Shown: positions 24,125-33,996, numbered from the stretch's first letter. The stretch is 64,000 bases of DNA from Nocardia abscessus NBRC 100374 (GCF_000308455.1 NZ_BAFP01000071.1:62001-126000); one strand, 5' to 3'. The notes: generated by a model from the letters alone, not told the origin. A program made the numbers and translations.

Positions 24125-25387
24125 ATGTCGATCCTGTTCGAGAAAGACGGGCGCGGCCCCTCGGCGGTCGCGCTGCTCCTACGCGGACTGGTTCTCGTCG
24201 TTGTCACCGTGGCGGTCGTGTCGGTGCTGCTGATGAAGTCCACCGGCCGCTTCGACGACAAGGTGGAGGCGACCGCACTGCTGGAGCAGCTCGGCGACGG
24301 ACTGCCCGCCCGGTCGGACGTGAAGTTCCGCGGGATGCTGGTCGGCACCGTGGCCGAGGTCGCACCAGCCGTCGGCAGCGGCCCCAACCGGGTGCGGCTG
24401 CTGCTGGATCCGTCGGCGGTGGCGCGGATTCCGCGGACGGTGACCGCGCGGGTCGTCCCGAGCAACGTCTTCGCCGTGTCGTCGGTGCAATTGGTGGACA
24501 ACGGTCCCGGCGCGGCGCTGCCGGCGCACGCCGAGATCCGTCAGGACCGCAGCCTTTCGACAGTGCAACTGCAGACCGCCCTCACCAAACTGCGCGAGAT
24601 CATCGCGAGCACAGCGCGGATCGGCGCGAGCAACACGGTGGGTGTGCTCGCCGCGGTCGCGACGGCGACCGACCGTCGTGGCGCCGACATCGTCGCGGCG
24701 GGCGTTCGGCTCGAGCGCATCACCAAGGAGTTCGACGCGCTGCTCACCCCGGATGGCGGGCCGCCCACGCTGAGCCTGATGGCCGACGCCGTGCGCGGAC
24801 TGAACGCCTCCGCACCCGACCTGCTCGACGCGCTGCACCACGCGGTCACACCTATGCGGACCTTCGCCGAGCACAACCAGCAACTCGTCGGCCTCCTGTC
24901 GGCCGGTGGTACGACCCTGTCCACCGTCGGCGACACGCTGGACCGGCGCACCGACCAGATCGTCACCGTGGCGAACCAGATGGGCCCGGTCCTCGACGTG
25001 TTCGCCGAGGGATCGCCGGCGTTCGGGCCGATCGTGGTCCGGATCAAGAAACTGTCCGACCAGTGGTTCACCGAGTTCTGGAACCAGGACAGCCCGCGCG
25101 GGCGCGGCAAGTTCCAGTTCCGCTTCACCCCGCACACGCTGTACACCAGGGCGGATTGCGCACGTTACGGCGAGCTGGCCGCGCCCAACTGCGGCACGGC
25201 GCCGACCGCCGTCCCCACCCAGGAGCTGCCGCCCACGATGGACCCGCGGACGTATCCACCGGCGCCTGTCCTGCCCGCGGATCTGCAAGAGCTGATCCGC
25301 CGGGTACTGAGCGGAGAGGCCAACGGCGCGGAGTCGACCCTCGCGCCCCTGCTGGGCGACGGCCCCTTCCCCGGAGGCGCTCGATGA
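24125..25387 (+). CDS. mceA: MCE family protein, MceA position
   Basis: 420 residues. One N-terminal membrane helix (LVLVVVTVAVVSVLLM) is followed by the MlaD/MCE domain (KFRGMLVGTVAEV), a long helical region and a C-terminal segment with TRADCARYGELAAPNCG. It forms part of the hexameric needle that carries lipids through the periplasm-like space. ATG 24125 has GGAGG six bases upstream; an ATG at 24119 overlaps the previous stop and is the alternative. It is first of six consecutive mce genes with 4-base or short spacing. Confidence 0.92.
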   Translation: MSILFEKDGRGPSAVALLLRGLVLVVVTVAVVSVLLMKSTGRFDDKVEATALLEQLGDGLPARSDVKFRGMLVGTVAEVAPAVGSGPNRVRLLLDPSAVARIPRTVTARVVPSNVFAVSSVQLVDNGPGAALPAHAEIRQDRSLSTVQLQTALTKLREIIASTARIGASNTVGVLAAVATATDRRGADIVAAGVRLERITKEFDALLTPDGGPPTLSLMADAVRGLNASAPDLLDALHHAVTPMRTFAEHNQQLVGLLSAGGTTLSTVGDTLDRRTDQIVTVANQMGPVLDVFAEGSPAFGPIVVRIKKLSDQWFTEFWNQDSPRGRGKFQFRFTPHTLYTRADCARYGELAAPNCGTAPTAVPTQELPPTMDPRTYPPAPVLPADLQELIRRVLSGEANGAESTLAPLLGDGPFPGGAR

Positions 25388-26421
25388 GTTATCGCCGTTC
25401 CCTGATCGGGGTGAGCCTGTTCGTCGCCGTCGCTGTCGGCCTGCTCTGGGTCACCTTCGTGACACTGGACCGCGGGGTCAACGGCGGAACCCACCCCTAT
25501 TCGGCGGTGTTCAGCGATGTCAGCGGATTGCGGGTCGGCGACGACGTGCGCATGGCCGGAGTCCGGGTGGGCCGCGTCGACAAGATCGAGCTGGACGGCA
25601 CGCGCGCCCGGGTGCGGTTCCGGGTCGAGGACGCCCAGAAGTTGTCCGGCAACACGAAGGCGTCGATCACCTATCAGAACGTCATCGGCCAGCGGTACCT
25701 CGGTCTGTCGCCGGCCGATTTCGGTGATCCCTCTCCGCTGCGTCCGGGCGGGGAGATCCGGCTCGAGCGCACCGAGCCCTCGTTCGACATCTCCGCGCTG
25801 CTCAACGGATTCGAGCCGCTGTTCGGCGGGCTCGACCCGAAACAGGTCGACAACGTGACCGGTGCCCTGATCAAGGCGTTGCAGGGCGACAACACCTCGG
25901 TGGTCCTGCTGATCCAGCAGGTGTCGACCCTGGCTCAATCGCTGGCCGGACCGGATCAGGTGCTCGGCTCCGTCATCACCAACCTGAATCGGGTGGTGGG
26001 CGATCTGGCGGTGCACAGCGGTGAAGTGAGCTCGCTCATCACGCGGTCACGCTCGATCATCGACGGGCTCGCACAGCATCGCGACGAGCTGCTCGGCACG
26101 CTGTCCACCGCCGCGACGGTGACCGACCGGATGGCGGCGACGGTCGCGGGCGTGCAACCCGAGCTCGACGAAATGCTGTACCGCGAACCGGGTTTCACCC
26201 GGCACTTCATGGCGAACAAGGAGAACTTCGCCTACCTCGGATTCAACCTGCCCGCCCTGATGAAGGGCCTGGCCAGGGTGAGTCAGGAAGGCGCCTACCT
26301 CGGCACCTACCTGTGCAATTTCGGCGTCGACCTGTTTCCCAGCTTGACGACGCTCGTGCCCACCGTGGTGGGGCTCGCGTCGGCCACCGGGAAGCCCCAG
26401 CAATCACCGATCTGCAGGTGA
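25384..26421 (+). CDS. mceB: MCE family protein, MceB position
   Basis: 345 residues. The N-terminal helix SLIGVSLFVAVAVGLLWVTF precedes the MCE domain (SDVSGLRVGDDVRMAGVRVGRV). The C-terminal part has YLGTYLCNFGVDLF typical of MceB. It is a periplasm-facing subunit of the importer. It starts at ATGA overlapping the MceA stop and ends four bases before MceC. Coiled, helix-rich central part without repeats. Confidence 0.92.
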   Translation: MSYRRSLIGVSLFVAVAVGLLWVTFVTLDRGVNGGTHPYSAVFSDVSGLRVGDDVRMAGVRVGRVDKIELDGTRARVRFRVEDAQKLSGNTKASITYQNVIGQRYLGLSPADFGDPSPLRPGGEIRLERTEPSFDISALLNGFEPLFGGLDPKQVDNVTGALIKALQGDNTSVVLLIQQVSTLAQSLAGPDQVLGSVITNLNRVVGDLAVHSGEVSSLITRSRSIIDGLAQHRDELLGTLSTAATVTDRMAATVAGVQPELDEMLYREPGFTRHFMANKENFAYLGFNLPALMKGLARVSQEGAYLGTYLCNFGVDLFPSLTTLVPTVVGLASATGKPQQSPICR

Positions 26422-26425
26422 GAGT

Positions 26426-27481
26426 ATGAGACTGAAAAATATTGCGAGACAGGCTGTGCTGACGGTGCGGCAGCCGATCGAGACGCACCCGCGCGGCGCG
26501 CTGGGCGTGGTCGCGTTGGTGGCGCTGCTGACCGTCCTGGGCGCCGCGCTGGGATTCAACGCGCTCGGCGTCGGCAAGGTGACCTACGAGGCGGAATTCG
26601 CCCAAGCCGCCGGGATCCGCCCGGGTGACTCGGTGACCGTCGCCGGCGTGCCGGTCGGGACCGTCGGGGCGCAGCGGCTGGCCGGCGACCACGTGGTGGT
26701 CACCCTGGAAGTCGACGAGAACGTCGCCATCGGCTCGGAGACCGGCGCCGCCATCAAGCTGACCACCTTGCTCGGCGCTCGTTACGTGGAACTGCGTCCG
26801 GCGGGTGAGGGTTCGCTGCCCGGCAGGCGGATCGGTTTGAGCCACACCGCCGTTCCCTACGACCTGCAGCGGGCGCTGGAGAACGCCACGGTCACCTTCG
26901 ATCAGATCGACGCTCGGCAGATCAGCAAGTCGCTCGACAGCTTGGCCACCCAACTGGACGGGGTGCCCACGGTGCTGCCCGGTCTGCTGGAGAACATGCG
27001 CGCGCTGTCGGAGATCATCGGCGATCGCCGCGGGGAGCTGGGCGCGCTGCTGGCCGGCACCCAGCGGTTGACCACGGTGGTCACCGAGCAGCGTGCGGAT
27101 CTGGCCGCGATCACGACCCGGGGCCGCGACCTGCTCACCGAGATCGTCGCGCGCCGTGACGCCATCCAGCGACTGATGGACGGAACCCGGCGTCTCGCCG
27201 ACCAGCTCCGCGTGCTCGTGGTCGACGACCGGCCCAAGCTCGAAGAGCTGATCACCGGCTTGAACGGATTGCTCGGCAGCCTCGCGCGCAACGACCAACT
27301 GCTGCGGAACACGCTGGAGATCTTGCCCGTCCCGGTGCGCAATTTCGCCAACGCCTCCGGCACCGCGAACGAGGTCGATTTCACCGCGCCGGCCGGGCCA
27401 CTGGTCGACTCCTGGATGTGCGCCATCAGCAGCCGCGCCCTGCAGGCCGATCTGCCCCCGTACTTCAAGGACTGCCAATGA
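26426..27481 (+). CDS. mceC: MCE family protein, MceC position
   Basis: 351 residues. A basic N-terminus and one membrane helix (ALGVVALVALLTVLGAALG) lead to an MCE domain with AAGIRPGDSVTVAGVPVGTV and a helical region. The C-terminal PLVDSWMCAISSRALQADLPPYF is characteristic of MceC-type subunits. ATG 26426 follows AGGTGAGAGT. Its stop overlaps the MceD start (ATGA). Confidence 0.92.
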   Translation: MRLKNIARQAVLTVRQPIETHPRGALGVVALVALLTVLGAALGFNALGVGKVTYEAEFAQAAGIRPGDSVTVAGVPVGTVGAQRLAGDHVVVTLEVDENVAIGSETGAAIKLTTLLGARYVELRPAGEGSLPGRRIGLSHTAVPYDLQRALENATVTFDQIDARQISKSLDSLATQLDGVPTVLPGLLENMRALSEIIGDRRGELGALLAGTQRLTTVVTEQRADLAAITTRGRDLLTEIVARRDAIQRLMDGTRRLADQLRVLVVDDRPKLEELITGLNGLLGSLARNDQLLRNTLEILPVPVRNFANASGTANEVDFTAPAGPLVDSWMCAISSRALQADLPPYFKDCQ

Positions 27482-28584
27482 GAGCGATAGGTCTGCTGAT
27501 CCGGTTCGGCGCGGTGCTGATGGTCGGCGCGCTGGCCGGATGCGCCGGTGACGCGGTGGGCCTGCGGGACACCGGCAAGACGGTGACGGCCTCGTTCGAC
27601 AACGGCGCGGGTCTCTACGTCGGCAACGCGGTGGCCGTGCTCGGCATGCCGATCGGCGAGGTCACCGCGGTCGTCGCGCGCGGCTCGCACGTCGAGGTGA
27701 CGATGGAGATCGACGCCGAGGTGGACATCCCCGCCGACGCGACAGCCGTCACGTTGTCGACGTCGGTGCTGACCGACCGGCACGTCGAGTTCACCCCGGC
27801 ATACCGCGGCGGCCCCACGCTGGCCGACGGCGCCCGGATCGGTCTCGACCGCACCAGGACTCCGGTGGAATTCGATCGCCTGCTGGGCGCTGCCGATCGG
27901 ATGGCGGGCGAGCTGAAAGGCGCGCAGCCCGGCGACGGTCCGATCGCGAAGCTGCTCGGCGTCTCCGCGGCGATCGCCACCGGAAGCGGTCCCCAGCTGC
28001 GTGCGACCATGGACGAACTAGCCGCCGCGATACGCCTGGGCGACGACGGCGGCGCCGAGGTCCGCGACGCGATCACCCGGATCATCGACCAGCTGGCCAC
28101 CCTGGTGCGCGCGGTCGCCGGCAACGAAGGCGCGATCCGCGAATTCGGTGCCGCCACCGGGCAATTGGGCGATGCGCTGGCGGATCTCGATATCGGCACC
28201 GGCGACACGGGTGCGCAGATCAACCAGATCCTGTTGCAGGCGAGCGATCTGCTCGCGCACAACGCCGGGAGTATCTCGGCCACGGTCTCCGACGCGAACA
28301 CGGTGACGCGGGCGCTCGCCGACTACCGGCGCGAGCTGGCCGAATTCATCGACGTGACGCCGCTGCTGCTGAACAACGCTTACAAGGCGGTCGATTTCGA
28401 GCATCGCGGTGTGCGGGTACACGCGCTGCTGGACAAGGTGTTCTTCGACAGCCAGCTCGTCAAAGAGGTGTGCAACATCCTGGGCTTGCGCCAACTCGGC
28501 TGTGCGACCGGTACTTTGCAGGACTTCGGGCCGGATTTCGGGATCACCGACATGCTCGAAGCGATGTCGAGGTTGCCGCGATGA
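27478..28584 (+). CDS. mceD: MCE family lipoprotein, MceD position
   Basis: 368 residues. The N-terminal signal ends in a classical lipobox LAGC (VGALAGCAG), so it should be exported and lipidated at about Cys22. The MCE domain follows (GAGLYVGNAVAVLGMPIGEV). In the best-studied mycobacterial operons the lipoprotein is the fifth protein (MceE), while MceD is anchored by a helix. Here both fourth and fifth proteins carry lipoboxes. ATG 27478 overlaps the MceC stop. Confidence 0.9.
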   Translation: MRAIGLLIRFGAVLMVGALAGCAGDAVGLRDTGKTVTASFDNGAGLYVGNAVAVLGMPIGEVTAVVARGSHVEVTMEIDAEVDIPADATAVTLSTSVLTDRHVEFTPAYRGGPTLADGARIGLDRTRTPVEFDRLLGAADRMAGELKGAQPGDGPIAKLLGVSAAIATGSGPQLRATMDELAAAIRLGDDGGAEVRDAITRIIDQLATLVRAVAGNEGAIREFGAATGQLGDALADLDIGTGDTGAQINQILLQASDLLAHNAGSISATVSDANTVTRALADYRRELAEFIDVTPLLLNNAYKAVDFEHRGVRVHALLDKVFFDSQLVKEVCNILGLRQLGCATGTLQDFGPDFGITDMLEAMSRLPR

Positions 28585-29690
28585 GGCCCTGGCGAGAAGG
28601 ATTCCGTGCGGCGGCACTCGGCGCGGCGGTGCTGGCGACGACCACGGCGTGTTCGGTCGGGCTGGAGGACCTGCCGTTGCCCGCGCCCGGCGTAGGCGGC
28701 GCGAACTACACCATTCATGCCGACTTCGCCAACGCGCTCAACCTGCCTGCCAAGGCGAAGGTCCGGCTCGCCGGAGCGGACGTCGGCGAAGTGACCGGTA
28801 TGGCGGTGCGCGACTTCACCGCTGTCGTCACGATGAGCATCGGGCAAGACGTGGTGCTGCCGCTCGGGACGCGCGCGGAACTGCGCACCGCCACCCCGCT
28901 CGGCGACGTCTTCGTCTCGCTCACGGCACCGGCGGACGCCACGCCCGACACTCCCGTCCTGCGCGACGGCGACAGCATCGCTCGCACCGCCACGGCGGCC
29001 GCCGCCACCATCGAGGAGCTGCTGACGACGGCCTCCCTGCTGGTGAACGGTGGCGCGATCCGCAATCTCACCACCCTGGTCAACGGTCTCGGGCAAGCGG
29101 TCGGTGACCGCGGCGACCGGGTCGGCGCCTTGATCGAACAGTCGACCCGAGTGGTCCAGGCGCTGTCCGCGCGCTCGGAGGACATCCGAACCACCCTCGC
29201 GCAGATCGACCAGCTGGCCGGACAACTCGACGCGCAACGTCGCACGATCGATGATGTGGTCTTCGCGGCCGGGCCCGCGCTGACCACCCTCGAGGACAAT
29301 GCGAGGCAAGCGCTGGACCTGGTTCGCAGAGTGGACCAGATCAGCGGGCAGCTCGCGAAGTTCCCGGGACTGAACGGCGCCGCCACCACCGGCATGGTCG
29401 CCGATATCGACCGGATCGCGGCCGAACTGAACGCCGCCGCAACAGATCCGAACGCGAGCGTGGCGGCGATGAACGCGATGCTCGGACCGGTCATCGCCAT
29501 CACCACGAGCACGTCGGCGAGCGTGGACGCCGACATGCGCGATCTGGCGATCGGCGCCTTGCCCGACCCGAACCACACCGGTGATCCGGAAAGCCGGATG
29601 CCCGACGCCGGGGACTGGGCGGCGTTCGTGGGGAGCCTCACCTACACCCTGCTGAAGCTCCAGCAGCGGCTGAGCGGAGGTGGCCGATGA
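28581..29690 (+). CDS. mceE: MCE family lipoprotein, MceE position
   Basis: 369 residues. The signal peptide AALGAAVLATTTACSVG ends in a TTAC lipobox. The MCE domain has FANALNLPAKAKVRLAGADVGEV, followed by long helices and NHTGDPESRMPDAGDW near the C-terminus. It corresponds to the Lpr lipoprotein of mce operons, an outer component of the lipid needle. Start overlaps MceD stop (ATGA). Confidence 0.92.
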   Translation: MRPWREGFRAAALGAAVLATTTACSVGLEDLPLPAPGVGGANYTIHADFANALNLPAKAKVRLAGADVGEVTGMAVRDFTAVVTMSIGQDVVLPLGTRAELRTATPLGDVFVSLTAPADATPDTPVLRDGDSIARTATAAAATIEELLTTASLLVNGGAIRNLTTLVNGLGQAVGDRGDRVGALIEQSTRVVQALSARSEDIRTTLAQIDQLAGQLDAQRRTIDDVVFAAGPALTTLEDNARQALDLVRRVDQISGQLAKFPGLNGAATTGMVADIDRIAAELNAAATDPNASVAAMNAMLGPVIAITTSTSASVDADMRDLAIGALPDPNHTGDPESRMPDAGDWAAFVGSLTYTLLKLQQRLSGGGR

Positions 29691-30994
29691 GCAGGTCGAC
29701 CCGGCTGCGCGCGGCGGGCGCGACGGCGCTGGAGATGCCCGCGCGCGTGCTGGTGACGACAGTGCGCGCGGGACGAGCCAGGCGCTCGCTCCTTTCCGCG
29801 AGCGCGCTCGTGCTCACCCTGGTGCTGGGAGTGGGTTATCTGGTCTTCGGCGCGCTGGGCGTCGATCCGGTGGCCTCGACGATCACCGTGCGGGTGCACC
29901 TCGCCGACTCCGGCGGCCTGCTGGCCGGTCGGCAGGTCGCCTTGCGCGGCGTGCCGATCGGCCGGGTCGAGTCGGTGGAGCTGACCAGCACCGGTCTGGT
30001 CGCGGTCGCCGCCGTCGACGCGGGTGCGCGGGTGCCCGCCGACGGGGAGGTCCGCGTGGCGAGCCTTTCGATGGCAGGCGAGCAGTACCTGGACTTCCGC
30101 CCCACCCGCGACGACGGACCGTATCTCGCCGACGGCGCCGAGATCGCGGTCGAGCGCACCACGACGCCGACACCGCTGTGGAAGACGCTCACCGAACTGG
30201 ATTCGGCGCTGGCCCAGGTCGATCCCGCCGAGCTGGCGGCCATCGTGGACGAACTCGGTGTCGGTCCCGAGGGGCCGGGCAAACTCGCCGACATCATCGA
30301 CGGCGGCCTGTTCCTGATCTCGACCCTGGATTCGGTGCTTCCGCAGACCGTGAGCCTGCTGCGCGACAGTCGGTCGGTGCTCGCGACGGTCCGTGATTTC
30401 GGTCCCGGCCTGGGCAGATTCGCCGCCGACGCGAATGCCTTGCTCAGTGGCGTCGAGCGGAAGTCCGGTGGGTATGTCGAGTTGCTCGCAGCCGCACCCG
30501 GAACTTTGCGCGCGCTCGACGCCGTGCTCGCGGAGAACTCCGCCGCGGGCGCGAGCCTGCTGGCGAACCTGGCGGTGGTGGCCGACACGACGTCGAAGCG
30601 CGTGCCCGCTCTCCAGGAGTTCTTCTTCCCGACCGAGCGCTCCGGCTCGACGCTGGATGCGATCGGCGTGGCGTTCCACGACGGTGGCGTATGGGGATTG
30701 GTGAATCTGTACCCCCGGTACACCTGCGACTACGACCTTCCCCGGCGCCCGCCGTCATTGCCGGACTTCCCCGAGCCCTACCTGTACACGTCGTGCCCCA
30801 ACCACGATCCCTCGGTGCTCATCCGCGGCGCGCGCAACGCGCCGCGCCCGCCGGGAGAGGAGATTCCGGACGGGCCGCCGCCGGGCATCCGTGCGGACCA
30901 GCAAGCCACACCCACCCCGATCGGGCCGCTGTCGCTTCCGCTCACGTTCGCGGGACCGCCACTGCCGCCCCCGCCGCCCGCGCCGCGGCGATGA
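29687..30994 (+). CDS. mceF: MCE family protein, MceF position
   Basis: 435 residues. One membrane helix (SALVLTLVLGVGYLVFGALG), an MCE domain (SGGLLAGRQVALRGVPIGRV), a helical region, then a low-complexity proline-rich tail from about residue 380 ending in PPPPPPAPRR. Proline-rich tails are usual on MceF proteins and may reach into the outer envelope. Start overlaps MceE stop. It is last of the six mce genes and is followed 22 bases later by a membrane-anchored accessory protein. Confidence 0.92.
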   Translation: MSRSTRLRAAGATALEMPARVLVTTVRAGRARRSLLSASALVLTLVLGVGYLVFGALGVDPVASTITVRVHLADSGGLLAGRQVALRGVPIGRVESVELTSTGLVAVAAVDAGARVPADGEVRVASLSMAGEQYLDFRPTRDDGPYLADGAEIAVERTTTPTPLWKTLTELDSALAQVDPAELAAIVDELGVGPEGPGKLADIIDGGLFLISTLDSVLPQTVSLLRDSRSVLATVRDFGPGLGRFAADANALLSGVERKSGGYVELLAAAPGTLRALDAVLAENSAAGASLLANLAVVADTTSKRVPALQEFFFPTERSGSTLDAIGVAFHDGGVWGLVNLYPRYTCDYDLPRRPPSLPDFPEPYLYTSCPNHDPSVLIRGARNAPRPPGEEIPDGPPPGIRADQQATPTPIGPLSLPLTFAGPPLPPPPPAPRR

Positions 30995-31016
30995 CCGACC
31001 GGAGAAAGGAAGCGCT

Positions 31017-31679
31017 ATGAGCCACAGTGACACCGAGACATCGGTAGCGACGAAGGAGAAGCCGTCGACGGGGCAGGACGAGCCCGAGGAGGCCGCCGCC
31101 ACGACGGACTCCGCCCCGGCTGAGCAGCCCGCCGACAGCGCCGCGGCGCAACCGGGGCCGAGCGAGAGCACGCGGCGGGGACGGATGTCCCGGGTGCTTC
31201 CGTTGGTCCGCCGAGGGCTGCTGCCCGTCGGCGCGGCGGTCGCGGTCGCGGCGATCGTCGCCGCGGCCGTGCTGGGATGGCAGCTGAAGAAGGAACGTGA
31301 CGTGGACGCCGCGGCCGAGGCCGGGCTCGCCGCGGCGCGCTCGTACGCCGTCACGCTCACGAGCGTGGACTCGGGCACGCTCGACCGTGATTTCGCCGCC
31401 GTGCTCGACGGGTCGACGGGTGAGTTCCACGACATGTACACCCGCTCCAGCGGACAGTTGCGGCAGCTGCTGCTGGACAACAAGGCGACCGGTAAGGGCA
31501 CGGTGCTCGACGCCGCGGTCAAGTCGGCGACGGAGACGAAAGTCGAAGTGCTGCTGTTCATCGATCAGACGGTGACCAACACCGCCTCGGCGGATCCGCG
31601 GGTCGATCGCAGCCGGGTCCTGATGACCATGGAACTCGTCGACGGCCGTTGGCTGGCGAGCCGCGTCTACCTGCCCTGA
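31017..31679 (+). CDS. Mce-associated membrane protein
   Basis: 220 residues. An acidic, Ala/Glu/Pro-rich cytoplasmic N-terminus (1-65) is followed by one membrane helix (GAAVAVAAIVAAAVLGWQL) and an external domain with the Mas/Mam pattern: AARSYAVTLTSVDSGTLDRDFAAVLDGSTGEF and a C-terminal TMELVDGRWLASRVYLP, cited as landmarks. These proteins stabilise Mce complexes. ATG 31017 follows AGAAAGGAAG. It closes the mce operon, and the next gene has its own operator-like site. Confidence 0.9.
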   Translation: MSHSDTETSVATKEKPSTGQDEPEEAAATTDSAPAEQPADSAAAQPGPSESTRRGRMSRVLPLVRRGLLPVGAAVAVAAIVAAAVLGWQLKKERDVDAAAEAGLAAARSYAVTLTSVDSGTLDRDFAAVLDGSTGEFHDMYTRSSGQLRQLLLDNKATGKGTVLDAAVKSATETKVEVLLFIDQTVTNTASADPRVDRSRVLMTMELVDGRWLASRVYLP

Positions 31680-31712
31680 TAGCTGATCCGCTTATTCCCC
31701 TTGCAGCCTGAT

Positions 31713-31727
31713 GAGAACGATATTCGC
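31713..31727. promoter_or_regulatory. operator-like palindrome, site 7 (GAGAACgatATTCGC)
   Basis: Upstream of the second P450 gene, 62 bases before its ATG. Two mismatches to the perfect copy, spacer conserved. It marks a new promoter after the mce operon. Confidence 0.5.
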
Positions 31728-31788
31728 ATAACTGAAGAATCCTGTTACCATCGAGAAGGTTGCTTCTATCCATCCAGGAGTGCTCCAC

Positions 31789-33066
31789 ATGACTGACTTC
31801 GATTCGGTCGACTACTTCACCGATCCGGCGCTCGTTCCGGACCCGCACCCGTATTTCGATCATCTGCGGGCGAAGTGTCCGGTGACGCAGGAATCCCGTT
31901 ACGGCGTGTACGCGGTGACGGGGTACGAAGAGTCGACAGCGGTGTTGAAGAACGCCGATGTGTTCTCCTCGGCTATCGCGGTCGGCGGGCCGTTTCCCCC
32001 GCTGCCCTTCGAGGTCGAGGGTGACGACATCACCGAGTTGATCGAGCGGCACCGTGATCAGCTGCCGATGTTCGAGCACATGGTGACGATGGATCCGCCG
32101 CAGCACACCTATGCGCGCTCGCTGCTCAATCGTTTGCTGACGCCGGCGCGATTGAAGGAGAACGAGGACTTCATGTGGCGGCTGGCCGATCGCCAGCTCG
32201 ACGAGTTCCTCGAGCGTGGCCGGTGTGAGTTCCTCGCCGAGTACGCCAAGCCGTTCTCCTTGCTGGTGGTGGCCGACATGCTGGGCGTGCCGGAGGAGGA
32301 CCACGAGGCGTTCCGCATCGCGCTCGGCGCCGAGCGTCCCGGGTCGAGGGTCGGTGCGATCGACAACGAAATCGTGTCGAGCAATCCGCTGGAGTGGCTG
32401 GACGAGAAATTCAGTTCGTATATCAGTGATCGGCGGCGTGAGCCACAAGATGATGTGCTGACGTCGCTGGCGCTGGCGAAGTACCCGGACGGATCGACGC
32501 CCGAGGTCATCGACGTCGTGCGCTCGGCCACCTTCTTGTTCGCGGCCGGCCAGGAGACCACGGCGAAGTTGCTGAGCGCCTCGTTGCGGATTCTGGGTGA
32601 CCATCCCGAGGTGCAGGCGCGATTGCGGGCCGACCGCAGCCTCATTCCGGTGTTCATCGAGGAGACCCTGCGGATGGATTCGCCGGTGAAGAGCGGGTTC
32701 CGGTTGGCGAAGCGGGCGACGACGATCGGTGACACCGATATTCCGGTGGGTTCGACGGTGATGTTCTGTCCGGGTGCGGCCAATCGTGATCCGCGCCGTT
32801 TCGACGATCCGCACGAATTCCGTTTGGATCGTCCGAACTTCCGCGAGCACATGGCTTTCGGCCGTGGCGTGCATTCCTGCCCCGGCGGCCCGCTGGCGCG
32901 CGTCGAAGGCCGGGTCTCGATCGAACGAATCCTGGACCGGATGCTCGACATCTCGATCGATGCGGACCGGCACGGTGCCGCCGGGCAGCGTGACTACACC
33001 TACGAACCCACCTTCATCCTGCGTGGGCTCACCGAACTGCACATCACCTTCACTCCCAACCCCTGA
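31789..33066 (+). CDS. cytochrome P450
   Basis: 425-residue P450. I-helix AAGQETT at 252-258, ExxR at E292/R295, haem loop FGRGVHSCPGG with ligand Cys364. It is of bacterial class I type needing ferredoxin; none is adjacent, so it may share the one at 2054-2248. ATG 31789 follows CCAGGAG; a GTG at 31780 is possible. Codon choice in the 3' half shows slightly lower GC3 than neighbours. It is followed after 79 bases by a mycofactocin-type SDR, the expected partner for oxidising a hydroxylated product. Confidence 0.96.
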   Translation: MTDFDSVDYFTDPALVPDPHPYFDHLRAKCPVTQESRYGVYAVTGYEESTAVLKNADVFSSAIAVGGPFPPLPFEVEGDDITELIERHRDQLPMFEHMVTMDPPQHTYARSLLNRLLTPARLKENEDFMWRLADRQLDEFLERGRCEFLAEYAKPFSLLVVADMLGVPEEDHEAFRIALGAERPGSRVGAIDNEIVSSNPLEWLDEKFSSYISDRRREPQDDVLTSLALAKYPDGSTPEVIDVVRSATFLFAAGQETTAKLLSASLRILGDHPEVQARLRADRSLIPVFIEETLRMDSPVKSGFRLAKRATTIGDTDIPVGSTVMFCPGAANRDPRRFDDPHEFRLDRPNFREHMAFGRGVHSCPGGPLARVEGRVSIERILDRMLDISIDADRHGAAGQRDYTYEPTFILRGLTELHITFTPNP

Positions 33067-33145
33067 GTGACCGGGCGCGAATTCCCTTCGCTCCGAAGCC
33101 ATTCACGAGCAAGCCGTTTCGGCGAGACAACGAATAGAGGTAACC

Positions 33146-33982
33146 ATGACCGGACGGGTCGAAGGAAAGGTCGCGTTCATCACCGGCGCGGCGCGCGGCC
33201 AGGGCCGCAGCCACGCGGTGCGGCTGGCGCAGGAGGGCGCCGACATCATCGCCGTCGACGTCTGCAAGCAGCTGGACAACGTGCCCTTCCCGATGTCCAC
33301 GCCCGAGGATCTGGCGACCACCGCCGATCTGGTCAAAGCCGAAGGCAGGCGCGTATTCACGGCCGAGGTGGACGTGCGCGACTACGCCGCGCTGAAGACC
33401 GCCGTGGACAGCGGCGTCGAGCAGCTCGGGCGGCTGGACGTCATCGTCGCGAACGCGGGTATCGGCAACGAGGGCGGGCAACTGCTCGACCTCGAGGAGA
33501 ATCTGTGGGACGACATGATCGATGTCAACCTCGGCGGCGTGTGGAAGACCGTGAAAGCCGGTGCGCCGCATCTCATCGCCGGTGGACGCGGTGGTTCGAT
33601 CGTCCTCACCAGCTCCGTCGGCGGGCTCAAGGCATACCCGAACGTGGGGCACTATGTCGCCGCGAAGCACGGCGTCGTCGGTCTCATGCGGACTTTCGCC
33701 GTGGAACTCGGCCAGCACTCGATCCGGGTCAACTCGGTGCACCCGACGCACGTGAACACGCCGATGGTGATGAACGAGGGCACCTACAAGCTTTTCCGTC
33801 CGGACCTGGAGAACCCGGGCCCGGCCGATCTGGAGCCGATCTGCCGGATGTTCCACACCCTGCCGATACCGTGGGTTGAGCCGGTCGACATCAGCAACGC
33901 GGTTCTGTACCTGGCCTCCGACGAATCCCGTTTCGTCACCGGTGTTCCGCTGCCGATCGACGCGGGCAGCATGCTCAAGTAG
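33146..33982 (+). CDS. mycofactocin-coupled SDR family oxidoreductase
   Basis: 278 residues. It starts TGRVEGKVAFITGAARGQGRS, cofactor motif TGAARGQG, with the subfamily insertion VDVCKQLDNVPFPMSTPEDL. NAG motif in VANAGIG, catalytic LTSS, HYVAAK. It is a close paralogue of the SDR at 2263-3123 but has a standard NAG. Members hold NAD(H) tightly and use mycofactocin as electron acceptor, so a mycofactocin pathway must be encoded elsewhere in this genome. ATG follows AGAGGTAACC. A strong hairpin follows at 33997. Confidence 0.95.
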   Translation: MTGRVEGKVAFITGAARGQGRSHAVRLAQEGADIIAVDVCKQLDNVPFPMSTPEDLATTADLVKAEGRRVFTAEVDVRDYAALKTAVDSGVEQLGRLDVIVANAGIGNEGGQLLDLEENLWDDMIDVNLGGVWKTVKAGAPHLIAGGRGGSIVLTSSVGGLKAYPNVGHYVAAKHGVVGLMRTFAVELGQHSIRVNSVHPTHVNTPMVMNEGTYKLFRPDLENPGPADLEPICRMFHTLPIPWVEPVDISNAVLYLASDESRFVTGVPLPIDAGSMLK

Positions 33983-33996
33983 GCAGCGGCGGTATC

